From Pinus tabuliformis (lineage: Eukaryota > Streptophyta > Pinopsida > Pinales > Pinaceae): 64,000 nucleotides of DNA. The stretch's first letter is position 1. Each line of letters opens with the position of its first letter. Shown here one piece after another: positions 11,451 to 21,775 of this stretch. A program made the translations under genes and the position numbers. The notes beneath the pieces were generated by a model. The model made no database searches. It saw nothing but the letters and a program-made list of their open reading frames with translations, and was not told the DNA's origin. Location of the stretch: contig CM062810.1 of NCBI GenBank assembly GCA_031772625.1, positions 704,038,519 to 704,102,518 of the forward strand. Direction: 5' to 3'.

Positions 11451-12950
11451 CTTATAAATTTAAAATTAAAATAAATAAAATAAAATATTTTAGTAGTGAA
11501 GCCGGCGAAATTTCTAAAAAATATAGCAAATAAATGCACAGTTCAATTTATTGTGGAATTCCTGAGTGTGTTGTGAGATTTTCCATACCTGATAGATAGA
11601 ACTGTCTCGGCGTGTCGCGACAGAGACTTTTCGAAACGGGATTGACAGTTAGCCATATCAAACAATCAATCAAAGATTCCAACACAAACACGCAGTGAAC
11701 ACGAAGCGACAAAAACTTCCGACCAGAACCGGCTCGGACGACTGGGAAGGTTATCCCTCCCCCTAAAAACCAAAATAAAATCGTTTTATTAATAAGATGG
11801 CCTGCCGTCAAGTGCACCCGCAAAGGCAACACCATATCAAAATCCTAAGAAAGCTTTAACGGCTACTGGATTTTACATTCGTACGTTACCTTTCACTTCT
11901 GAACAAAAACGAAAATACAAGATCGAATCGAATTCCCGCTATTTTAGATCTACTGTACATAATTTTCCATAGTTTTACCCTTCCAATTTCGAAATCTCGA
12001 AAAATAAATGTCCAAGATTATAGTATGAGAACGCTCGCTAATCATCTTCACAGGGTTTGAAAGGGAGATGAAATCTGATGCCTCCATTAAATAAACCGCT
12101 TCAAAAAATGGTAGTAGTCTCTGACAGGTCTTTAGTTCTGGATTATCACATCATAAACCTTGCTCGTATGGAAAAGGGCCTCAATCAGACCTGGTTCTGC
12201 GCCCTGCAGTCCAATCGCCAAGAAATATTAACCCGGAAACTCAGTCGCGCACTCTAAACAAACAAATTAACTGCTTAACATTAGGAAACGCCAAGATTCG
12301 AACCTAAACATCGTCTACCCAATAATTAAATGAACGAGGGTTTGGAAGGGGCTAACCCTGCCATTTAAGGAGATTTGCGAAGAAAATGACGGCTCAGATT
12401 AATGGTCGGATACTTTAATCTGACGATCAAGATTATATCATTGCTTTACGCAATGAGCGTATGTCTTCTGGAGAAACACATCATCTGTGATTTTCTATAG
12501 CACGCTATTTTCTATGCGCAACTGTTTTAACGAAATCTTGGTGTTTGATATTTATCGATGTGTTCATTTGGTAGGGTTGATGAGGATGCGCAGCTGTTTT
12601 ATGGAAATCTTGGTGCTACATATTTATCGATTCCGCATTCAACGTTTGACGGTTAGATGCTCAACATTTGATGCTTATCCAGCACGCATGTGAGGCGTTC
12701 AACTTTGAATGGTCTCGGATTAACTGTATGCTATTGTAGGTCGATCGTCAAATTTTCGGTGGGTTTCGGATTAATTGTATTGTATTGGAGGTCGATTGTC
12801 CAATTTCTGTGGGTTGTTTTATAACCTCCTAAAACTGATATCATACTCGTGAATATTCTTGTTGTACACTTTGCTTGTTTGTTGGCTTTTGATGCGCTGC
12901 TTTAGAAATTCTAAATTGAGAGCCGCTTTTATTTGGACATGGTAACAATT
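11451..12950. repeat. long dispersed duplication, left copy, part B
   Basis: Continues the left copy after the Copia insertion and matches about 61980-63330. Shared landmarks are GGCGTGTCG near 11607 and 62082, ACCGGCTCGGA near 11728 and 62190, CGAAAAATAAATGTCCAAGATTATAG near 11998 and 62472, GACGGCTCAGATTAATG near 12389 and 62893, and CCAGCACGCATGTG near 12678 and 63139. It is less AT-rich than its surroundings. No conserved domain was recognised. Similarity fades after about 12900. Confidence 0.8.
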
Positions 12951-13395
12951 AAGATTTATTTTTAAATAAAGTTTAGGTGACTGCTGTCATTTCAAATTTC
13001 AAAATATAAAATTGATTACGAGTTAAATTTATTATATTTCAAAATATAAAATTGATTACAAGTTAAATTTATTATAATAGTAAAATATTTAATTTTGTTT
13101 CCAAAGAAGAAGAAAAGAACAACTTTTTTTAATGGTATAAAAGTTATATTTCCTAAATATATAATTATATTTCCTAAACATACATATATAGTGTGTATGC
13201 ATGTAAAATATAAGTAGAAATTAAAGAGCTAAGAACACATCAAAAAAGTTCTTTTAATGATTGAGAACCACAGAGTACTAGACAAAAGAGCAAAGAAAAG
13301 TAAGCTTAACAAGAACTGTTTGTTTTTTTCTTTTTTCTTTTTCTTTCTTTGCAGTTTTTGCCAATAATTCAAATTTGGTTCAACAAGAACCAAAG

Positions 13396-13570
13396 CCAAT
13401 TTTTGTCTCACATGTAGGACTTTTTTTTACAAAATTCAAGTTCTCTCAAACATGAGCTCTTTTTGTGCCCCCAATCCTATCCAATTTTTGTCCCACATGT
13501 AGGACTTTTTTTTCAAAATTCAAGCTCTCTCAAACACGAACTCTTTTTGTGCCCCCAATTCTATCCAATG
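13396..13570. repeat. two-copy tandem repeat, 85-bp unit
   Basis: CCAATTTTTGTCTCACATGT at 13396 and CCAATTTTTGTCCCACATGT at 13481 begin two similar units that both end in a TTTTTGTGCCCCCAAT block. Confidence 0.85.
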
Positions 13571-13640
13571 TCAGAGAGTCTTCAGGTCGAGAGTCTCCAT
13601 GTTGGGTTGTAACATTCATTTCTTCCTTTTCAGGTTGACT

Positions 13641-13762
13641 TTCTTTGATATCTTCTTCTTCATTTGGAAAAGGATGATGCTATGAGAACTACCATTCGTT
13701 TTTCTTTGATATCTTCTTCTTTATGTGGAAAAGGATGATGCTATGAGAACTACCATTCGTTT
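13641..13762. repeat. two-copy tandem repeat, 61-bp unit
   Basis: TTCTTTGATATCTTCTTCTT begins two nearly identical units at 13641 and 13702. Confidence 0.85.
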
Positions 13763-14579
13763 GCTCTATTAGGCTACCTCTTCTTCTTAGGATTATTCTT
13801 TTTCTGTCAACACAAGTTCTAGAAATGACCTGTTTGAAAGCATACACGACATCAAAATGTCGTGTTCTCATAATCAAGAACTTGTGACCATCAGAAGCTA
13901 TTGTTTCAAATTTATATGATCTGGGAGCCCTTTGCTAAGATCAATCTAAAGAGATTGTTGTTTGTTCTTTCCAATTTTTTTTTTTTTAATTTTCCCACAG
14001 CGTTTCCTATATCTTCAAGTACTTTATAAGACCATAAAAGAAGAGGGAGGTTTGGAAGTCTCACCCAAATCAGCGTGTTAGAGACCACCATAGTGTTGGA
14101 ATTAAACTCAGTCTCCTTTGAGAAAGATATATCTCACAATAATGAGATATTCCATCTAGTATTTTTAATAAAAATATGAAAAAAAAAACTTCATATTATT
14201 CTTTGTCAATGGATGTAGAGTCTTGGACCGAGACAGAAAGAGAGGGGCCCCTTGACGAGAGTCCTCTATAAGGTGCGCAAGAGGCTGAGTCGCCCCTATG
14301 TAGTGTTCAATACAAAGCATACAAGCGGCATGAAGAAAAAGGGGACAAGGGCCGGAAGAAGACCCACTGATAAAAGCACCCATTCTTTTGTACATAACCG
14401 CCACACACTTTTATGCAAAAACGTGATTAAATATAGTGCGACTCAGGGAGATGATAACAACAGAAAATCCGCCAGCAAGCTCGCCTCCTTATAATACCTT
14501 AGTCCCCGCCCTTATCAACCCACAATTTCTCCTTAAATTTTGACGTAATAATATTTATGATATTATCCTTATTTTGCAA

Positions 14580-16800
14580 AATGATCACTTCCTTTATTCC
14601 ACAACGACCTAGCCAATATTAGGTATCTTTGTGTGAAGGTGGTGGTTTTGGCTAGAGTTAAAAGCAATTTTTGGAAACCTTTTTCAAACCATGTTGTTTA
14701 ACTTCTTATACATAATATATCTAGTTATAGCCATGCTTTCAATGGGGAAAATGCTAGCTTCAATGAGGAATACGATAGGGGGTATTCCCTTTAATCTTGA
14801 GATTTTGTTCTTTTCTCAATGCTATAATTCCAATTGAGATTGTGATGGATATCAATTCCAAGATATCTGCATGAAAGAACTTCCTATAAGTTGGTGTCAT
14901 AATATATGAAAGTATCATATGTGATCTTTCTGGATTTGATTATCATGGCTTCTGTTTTGTTAGAATTAATAGTCATAATCATCTTGGAATATAAATCTTA
15001 GAGGATTCTTAACTGCTTTCCAAGATCATAATGGGTTGTCACCAAAAGAACAAGAATGTTAGCATAAAGGAGAAGAGTTACGACTATACTAATGAGCATG
15101 GGACCAACACAACCTGCATCTTCCAAACATTCTTCTAACTTATTAATATATATGCCAAAAAGGGTAGGGGACAAGGGGCACCCTTGCTTAACTATGATAT
15201 TGTAGTTGATTTCTTTCAACTAACCTTCATTGATCCTAAACTTAGCAATAATATTCTCATACAACCTAGTCATAGAAAACCTCAACTCGAGAGGAACCAT
15301 TATCTCTTCTAGCCTTTTCCATAAGTTTGTCATAGAAATGATGTCAAAAACCTTTTTAAAGTCAATGAAACAACATAAGAGATCAATTTCGTTATTGCAA
15401 CATTCATCCATAATGATCCTAAGAGTAACAAGGTAATCCACAATTGAATGATAGATCTCCTAAATGCAACTTTGCCTTTAGCTCTTTTATCATGGCTTTC
15501 TAGCCACAAGCTAATCTAGTTCTTTCCCAAAAAATTTCGTACAACTTGGCTAAAATGTGGGGTTAATCATAATGGTCCTATAATTAGCGAGAATGCTTTT
15601 ATCCTCACTTTTAAATATAGGTACAATGAGGCTATGCATCCAAGACTTCGGAAGCCTTGCTTCACCACTAAATTGAAGATCTTATGTATGTGAGAGAAAA
15701 GAATAGGCCCTCCTATTTTAAAATTTTCAACTTGGTAGCCTTCACTGACCTTAGCTTTCTTAGTTTCAAGCTGCTTAAATTGAAACTCAATGTCTTTCGG
15801 AAAAATAAAATAAAAATAAAAATAAAAAATTAAATCATCTTCTATAGGGGCATTCAAAATGGTTTCAATGGCACTAGGGGCTTCATAATTTTTTTTAAGA
15901 TAGGAATTCCAACTATTCAAGGGAATGAGATTATTTTCTTTAGTTTTACAAATTAGAATTTCCTCTAAAACTTCCTACAACTCATTTAGATAGGTGCAAC
16001 ACCTGCTCTTTATTTCTTCCTTTTACTAAAGATATTTGTACGTGTTTATCTTATCAAGCTTTAAAGGTTCATTAGAGGTGCCCTAATTGCTTTTCTAGCA
16101 AATTTTCAATAATTATTATACCAAGGGTCAATATTTCTATTATTATTTGTATATGACACCTCAGTAGAGAACATGCTAATAGAAGTTGAGGATTGTGGTA
16201 AAATTATGATAGAGGTCTTTGATGTTATCCTTATAAGTTAAGAGGTGTAAATCCCTATTTAAATCCTTTAAGAAAAGATCAATTTTACTTTTGTCAAAAA
16301 GTAAGTGCATTTGAGTCTCACAATTCTCTTGCATGGGGCTTGTATGCATGGCAAAGTTTAGAGTTAAGATGAAAGGTCTATCATCAATGTCAAGCTCATT
16401 GTCATTTAAGAGGTCAAAATTTAATTTTTAGTTGGAAACAAAGATATCAAATATCACATAATCCACAACACTATTGTTGAGCGCATGAATACAAATCATG
16501 TGGTTAGAATTTGGTGACTTAATTATGCCATGCAAGTTATTAGGCCTTAATAATTACAAAACTTGACTAACTTAGTGTCAAATAAATTCTCGGGTATTTA
16601 GTGTTTTTTTGGTATCTACTAACTAAAAGAATGTCTTCATCTACTCAGAGAATTAGGGTTGGAATCATTGCTTATAAAAATAACTTGGATAATTGTAATT
16701 GTAACATCAATGTCTCCTAACAAAATGAGTGAGCATTTTGTTTTGGGTATTATAAAGGAAATTTCCATATTGCTTTTCATATGAAAGTAGAGTTGATGAA
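14580..16800 (-). pseudogene. RTE-like LINE, decayed endonuclease-reverse transcriptase
   Basis: Minus-strand frames give a non-LTR reverse transcriptase. In order: a segment with FPKDIEFQFKQLETKKA (about 15800), the palm motif LLCCFIDFKKVFDIIS (15220-15441), then VKQGCPLSPTLFGIYINKLE and a mutated YADD site read as YANI (14998-15219). Further downstream KTEAMIIKSRK and RYLGIDIHHNLNWNYS are readable in the same direction. The GVKQGCPLSPTLFGLYID-type motif followed by the YLGI block points to the RTE clade rather than L1. A possible endonuclease remnant lies near 16650-16720. Stops and frame changes are frequent and the 3' end appears lost. Confidence 0.85.
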
Positions 16801-17170
16801 ATAACAAATTGCGTATAAATCAAGTTAATGTTAGACATTTCAATCCAAATATACTAATTGAGATGGTCTATCTTATGAAACCTAGTGTGAGCAAAAATAT
16901 TCCTTTTTATACAATAGTTTTTTCCTCCATCAAACTTTTATTTCACACTCAATTACAAAATAAATATGTTTATGTAGGAACCTTAACTTGTAAGTTTTCA
17001 ATATTTTTTATTATTTTAATTATATTTAAAATATGGGGAAAATATTAATTTTAACTATTTTCTTTATGTTGATTTTGGAATTTGATAATTTTTTAATGGA
17101 AAAAGGTATCAAAACTTACGAAGAGCACATATTATGATGTATATTTTAACATTAGTATCTAAAATTAAGC

Positions 17171-17256
17171 AAAGTCTTTCGTAGAAATCACATAAGATGT
17201 TTTTTTTGCGGACTCGTTTCGTACCAACAAGTGTGGTTCATCATCAAGACCAGATA
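17171..17256 (-). repeat. left terminal repeat of the Penelope-like element
   Basis: AAAGTCTTTCGTAGAAATCA at the start and CCAACAAGTGTGGTTCATCA further in match 21126-21211, in direct orientation, with roughly a dozen differences. It has no TG...CA ends, which fits a Penelope pseudo-LTR and not a true LTR. Confidence 0.8.
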
Positions 17257-17299
17257 GACCATGGCAAATGCCTTTTTAGAGAACAATGTAGAGACATAC

Positions 17300-17760
17300 T
17301 TTCAAGTAACAACTATATTTGAACAATAATATTTAAATTATAATATTAATTTACTAATATATTAAAAACAAATATTATTAAGTAACGACTATATTAAACA
17401 ACTAGTTTTTGAAAAAAATATTTAAATAATGATATTATTTCATTAATTTATTAAAAATATTAATAGGTAACGACTATATTAAACGACTAGTTTTTGAAAA
17501 ATAATATTTAAATTAATTTATTAAAGCCAAATATTACTAGTTTTTGAAAAATAATATTTAAATAATGATATTAGTTTATTAATTTATTAAAAATATTAAT
17601 ATGTAATGGCTGTATTAAAGGGCTAGTTATTGAAAAATAATATTTAAATTAATTTATTAAAACCAAGTATTACTAGTTTTTGAAAAATAATATTTAAATT
17701 GTGATATTAGTTTATTGATTTATTAAAAAACAAACTAGTTTTTGAGAAATAATATTTAAA
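17300..17760. repeat. degenerate AT-rich tandem array
   Basis: The phrase ACTAGTTTTTGAAAAATAAT recurs, with TTTAAATTAATTTATTAAA and TAACGACTATATTAAAC blocks, in an irregular higher-order pattern. At least six copies of the first phrase or close variants are visible. It lies in the 3' part of the Penelope-like element. Confidence 0.8.
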
Positions 17761-17959
17761 AAAGAGAGTCTAACTTTAAGGAGGGGAGTCAAAAATTATA
17801 AAAACGAGTGAAGTCCCTAATCGAGACAAGATCATTTGATAAATAAAATAATTAATAGAAATAAAATAAAAATAATTAATGGAAAAATAAATAAAATGAA
17901 ACAAATATATATATAAGAATAAATAACAATAAAAATATAAATAAATAAATAAAAATAGA

Positions 17960-17962
<3 letters not shown>

Positions 17963-18040
<78 letters not shown>
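17963..18040. repeat. (AT)n microsatellite, about 39 units
   Basis: Uninterrupted AT dinucleotides for about 78 bp. Length in the assembly may not equal length in the genome. Confidence 0.95.
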
Positions 18041-18042
<2 letters not shown>

Positions 18043-18286
18043 AAAGAAAAATAATCAATAAATAAAACGGGGTCAACAATAAAATATGGGGCTCAGGCCC
18101 ATTAAACGAATAACAAAAATACTAAAAGGAGTTAAGAACGAATAGGATGATAAAATACATAAAAAACACGAAGGAAAAATAAACTCTAATGAAGAATAAA
18201 TCAACAACAAATACTATAAAAAGGATGCCAATACCTACATAGATAAACAAACAAACAAAATAAATCCCAAAAAGAAGCCTAAAAAA

Positions 18287-21113
18287 CTAGGAGGACAGGA
18301 CAAGGACCCAACTTCTACTAATATTCCAACCATCATCTCTATTCAAATTATTGGGTCTTTTTTCAATTTCTAGGGCCTCTCTCAATTTACAATGATGGAA
18401 ATGACTAACCCTAGCAACGACTTGGGCCTCCTCAATGCAGATGTGATGCTTAGATTTATCTGCATGCTCCGCCAAAGCAGAGGAGCGGGTCCTGCCATGC
18501 TTGATGTCAACAACATGCTCACGAATCCTTTGATTAATCGAGCGACCAATCTCACCAATGTAGGGAGTCCCACAAGAGCATGGGATAATGTAAACACCCT
18601 TCATATTCTTGGGGTCCACTGGGTCTTTTACAGATTTAAGGGAGCTCTAGATGGTATTTAAAGGCCTAAAGGTTGAAGCCACCTTATGCTTCCTTAGGAT
18701 CCTCACAATCTTGTCAGTGGTCCCTTGGATAAAAGGAAGATGAACACCAGAAAATCGATCCTTGGTATCTTTCTTAGCACTAGGACCTTTTTCAACTCTG
18801 AGGAAAGCCTTTGTAGATTGGTGTCTACTATACTCATTATTAAAGAAAACACTTAAGAGATGAGCTTTCTCTTCCTTGAGATGGTTCTCATTAGAAACTC
18901 TTAAAGCTCTAGTCGCTAAGGTGTTGAGAACACCAAGTTTTTGAGCTGGGAAATGATGAGAATTAGCATGAAGATATTGTTCTATATGAGTTTTCTTATG
19001 ATATACCTGATGAGAGAAAGAGCCATCATCATTCCTTAAGAGGAGGACATCAAGGAAGGGAAGACCACCATTACATTCAAATTCCATGGTGAACTTTATA
19101 GAACTAGATTGATTGTTAAGATGGACGAAAAACAGTTCCAACTTTTCTTTACCATGGAACCAGATGACACAAGTGTCATCCACAAACCTCTTCCACATCT
19201 TAGGCAGAAGACGAGAAGAATTTAAGGCCTTTGATTCAAAATCTTATATGAATAGATTAGCTACCACAGGGGAGAGGGGGGAACCCATGGCGACACCACA
19301 AGTTTTCTCATAGAATTCCCCATTGAACGAAAATAAAGTAGAAGTAAGACAAATACGAACTAAATAAGCCGTATCAGGATCTGTGATGCGCTTGATGACT
19401 TTGATGGCCTCGTTGATAGGGATATTAGTGTAGAGAGAGACCACATCGAAGCTCACAAGCTTATCATCGGGTTCAAGCTTGAAACTCTTTAACTCATTAA
19501 CAAATGATGCAGAGTCCTTGATGAAGGATTCTGTATGGCCAACAAGGGGCTTAAGCTTCTAGGCTAAATATTTAGCAAGAAGATAAGTCGGTCCTCCTAT
19601 CGTGTTGACAATGGGTCTAAGAAGAGCTGCTTATGAATCTTTGGCAGACCATAGATTCTGGGGGTATGAGGGGAACTTTCAATAAGCTTATGACTGAACG
19701 AACTGATCGACCTACTAGCCTTTATAGCAAGAGCCATGCTTTTGGAAATCTTCTTCAGGGGATCCTTGTTGAGTTTCGTGTAGTTCCCGCTATTATGGAG
19801 GTGGTCCAACATCTTCCGACGATAATCATCTTTATCAAGAATAACCACAACACCACCTTTGTCAGCTTTGAGAACAACAATATTCTTATTATTGTTTAAC
19901 GATTTAAGAGCATCAAACTCAGGTTTGTTGATGTTGTTCTTGGGGGCTTTGCCTTTCTAAGGACAACCGCACAGTCTTGACGAATTATATCTTTAGTGAC
20001 GTCCGGTAAGTCTATAATACCATATTCAATCTCATAGATGATATTTTCAACCGGTATCTTTCTAGGAGCAAGAGAAAAATTGAAACTTTTCTCCAAAAGA
20101 CTAAAGACAAGGGAATCAAAAGAAAATCTAGAGAGATTGACAACCCTATTACTAGAAGAGGAAAGAAAATTAAAACAAACAATATTATCCAAACCTAGAC
20201 TCTTATTACCAATCCTATTATTATTAAAATTATCAAAATTGAAAGCAGAGTCACTAACCTCATTAATATTATTATTATTATTAAGCCCAGTGATATTATT
20301 ATTATACATATTATTATTATCCAAACATAAATTATTATTGTTATCCCTAATATTATTATTCCTATGTGAGGTGAAAATATAGTCACTATTATTAGTGTTA
20401 TTAAACCAATTATTATTATTATTATTATTCAATTGAATATTATTATTAATAGAACCAATTCCACTATTTTTGAAACCAACACAAATCAAAGAAGAATTAA
20501 CGAACAACGAACCTAAGGGAATCCAACCCGGTGAATACGAGATTGTTCCATCTTCACCTTCGATGGCGGAAGGGTGAGAAACACCATCAACCCAAGATCA
20601 GAGAGCAAAGATTTGATTAGAATTAATTATGCTTCTAGAAGGACGACGAAAGCAACTAGACTCATTAGGTTGCGAGATGAATTTCTCCGAGAGCTTACTA
20701 AACTTCTTAGACTACTTTACTTTCCAAATTTCTTCCAGACGAGAAGATTTCAAAGTCGAGCATGCATCGATCCTTGACCAAAGGGGGGCAAAGACCTCAT
20801 TTGAAAGTTCCAAATGGAGAGACAAAAAATTACGAGAAATGAAATCCAAAACCTTTCTCACCCTGTCAATCTCCAAACGAACCAATGCCATGCTAGCATT
20901 AAGAAAAATACGACAGCCACTAGAATTATTAAGAGGTTGCTTAATCTGAGCAAACAGAGGAACAAGGGATGACTCTCTACGTCATTTTAGAAAATCCAAA
21001 TCTGTTTTCAACTTGGAAACCCTTACGCGAGACCGTTCAAAGTGATGAACTTTAATAGAAGTGGCCCTTCCGTATAGGGTAGTAATTTCAGTATTCAAGC
21101 TTCCATGACCCAT
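18287..21113 (-). pseudogene. Penelope-type reverse transcriptase-GIY-YIG protein, broken
   Basis: Start ATG at 21113 (MGHGSLNTEITTLYGRATS), about 940 codons to the stop near 18287, close to full length for the family. Order: N-terminal region, Asn-rich tract (20230-20450), conserved LSLLEK..FSLAPRKIP block, KADKGGVVVILDKDDY (about 19840), PRIYGLPKIHK, RPIVNTIGGPTYLLAKYLA, SFDVVSLYTNIP, GVAMGSPLSPVVANLF, the catalytic FVDDT near 19185, then KGVYIIPCSCGTPYIGE of the GIY-YIG nuclease (about 18600) with a downstream Arg-x-x-x-His and a Glu-containing block. Two frame changes (about 19943 and 19630) and about five stops (near 20983, 20700, 19558, 19242 and 18646) inactivate it. The reverse transcriptase and nuclease motifs themselves look intact. 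Confidence 0.92.
20230..20450. repeat. ATT/AAT trinucleotide tract inside the Penelope-like frame
   Basis: Interrupted (ATT)n on the plus strand. On the minus strand it reads in frame as runs of Asn (NNNNNNN, NNNN, NNNNN) between the N-terminal region and the reverse transcriptase. Confidence 0.9.
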
Positions 21114-21125
21114 AATGAATAAAGA

Positions 21126-21211
21126 AAAGTCTTTCGATAGAAATCACGTAAGAGAATTTTTTAGCCGACGTGTTTTGAACCAACAAGTGTAGTTCATTAT
21201 CAAAACTAGAT
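21126..21211 (-). repeat. right terminal repeat of the Penelope-like element
   Basis: Direct copy of 17171-17256, located just upstream of the ATG at 21113 when read on the minus strand. Confidence 0.8.
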
Positions 21212-21221
21212 GAAAATGCAA

Positions 21222-21332
21222 ACTAGAGCTTTAAGGGTTTCTGATGAGAACCATTTCAAGGAAGAGAAAGCTCATCTCCTAAGTGTTTTCTTTAATAATG
21301 GGTATAGTAGACACCAATGTACTAACAGAGGC
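21222..21332 (+). pseudogene. inverted fragment of a second Penelope-like copy
   Basis: The plus strand encodes LRVSDENHFKEEKAHLLSVF and continues FNNGYSRHQ, which corresponds to the segment after the catalytic FVDDT in the main copy (minus strand, about 18815-18920). It begins about 10 bp beyond the right terminal repeat, in opposite orientation to the main copy. Head-to-head truncated copies joined through the terminal repeat are typical of Penelope elements. Confidence 0.85.
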
Positions 21333-21361
21333 GTCGAAGTTTAAGGGTAGTTTCCTTTTGT

Positions 21362-21515
21362 GGGTTGGAACATAAATTCTGAAGGTACGTTTTCCTTTAC
21401 ACTTGGAGGTGTTCTGATATATAATATACAAATGGCCCGGGTTGGAATATTAATTTTAAAGGTACGTTTTCCTTTACGCTTGGAGGTGTTCTAATATATA
21501 ATATACAAATGGTCG
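21362..21515. repeat. two-copy tandem repeat, 77-bp unit
   Basis: GGGTTGGAA starts two units at 21362 and 21439 that share GGTACGTTTTCCTTTAC and CTTGGAGGTGTTCT. Confidence 0.85.
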
Positions 21516-21689
21516 CGTGTTGGTCATATTATCGCCGATAGAATCGGGGCTAGGGCTTAACAACCTCGCCCCATCTGTCAATGTCTCTAGTCTCCTAGGT
21601 CGTGTAACTAAGCGCTGGGGCCGAGTGCCTTGCCCCTCCTGCCAATGCGCCATTACATTGTCTTTAAATAAAACAATGGTGCTATACAT

Positions 21690-21775
21690 GCTAATAACCA
21701 CACGTAGCCCAATTGGTTGGATGCTCGTTTCAGATTTAGGATGTTATGGGGTCGAACCCCACATAGTTGGTATGT
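21690..21775 (+). ncRNA. tRNA-like segment, possible SINE head
   Basis: TAGCCCAATTGG at 21705-21716 fits the RNA polymerase III A-box consensus and GGTCGAACCCC at 21750-21760 fits the B box. They are about 35 bp apart, the spacing of a tRNA gene. I could not fold a full acceptor stem, so a tRNA-derived SINE or a tRNA relic is more likely than a working tRNA gene. A poly-A tail was not seen. Confidence 0.45.

Larger units (their letters stand above)
12951..14580. other. intergenic DNA, no gene recognised
   Basis: AT-rich sequence with two tandem duplications listed separately. A less AT-rich patch at about 14200-14500 shows no recognisable gene or element. Confidence 0.5.
17171..21332 (-). 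mobile_element. Penelope-like retroelement with GIY-YIG domain
   Basis: A reverse transcriptase of the Penelope type plus a C-terminal GIY-YIG endonuclease, read on the minus strand (18287-21113), lies between two direct copies of an 86-bp sequence (17171-17256 and 21126-21211) that act like the pseudo-LTRs of this class. Next to the right repeat, on the opposite strand, is a fragment of a second copy. Between the 3' end of the coding region and the left repeat are an (AT)n tract and an AT-rich tandem array. Such elements are widespread in animals and, as I recall, are known in conifers; this placement cannot be checked here. Confidence 0.9.

Noticed and set aside
12285-12310. GGTTCGAATC, a B-box-like sequence on the minus strand (also near 62815)
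   Set aside because: No convincing A box at tRNA spacing and no cloverleaf; present in both copies only because the whole segment is duplicated.
17832-18079. Frames rich in Tyr and Ile on the minus strand
   Set aside because: Direct translation of the (AT)n microsatellite.
20038-20382. Plus-strand Leu-rich frame opposite the Penelope-like protein
   Set aside because: Antisense of the Asn-coding trinucleotide tract.
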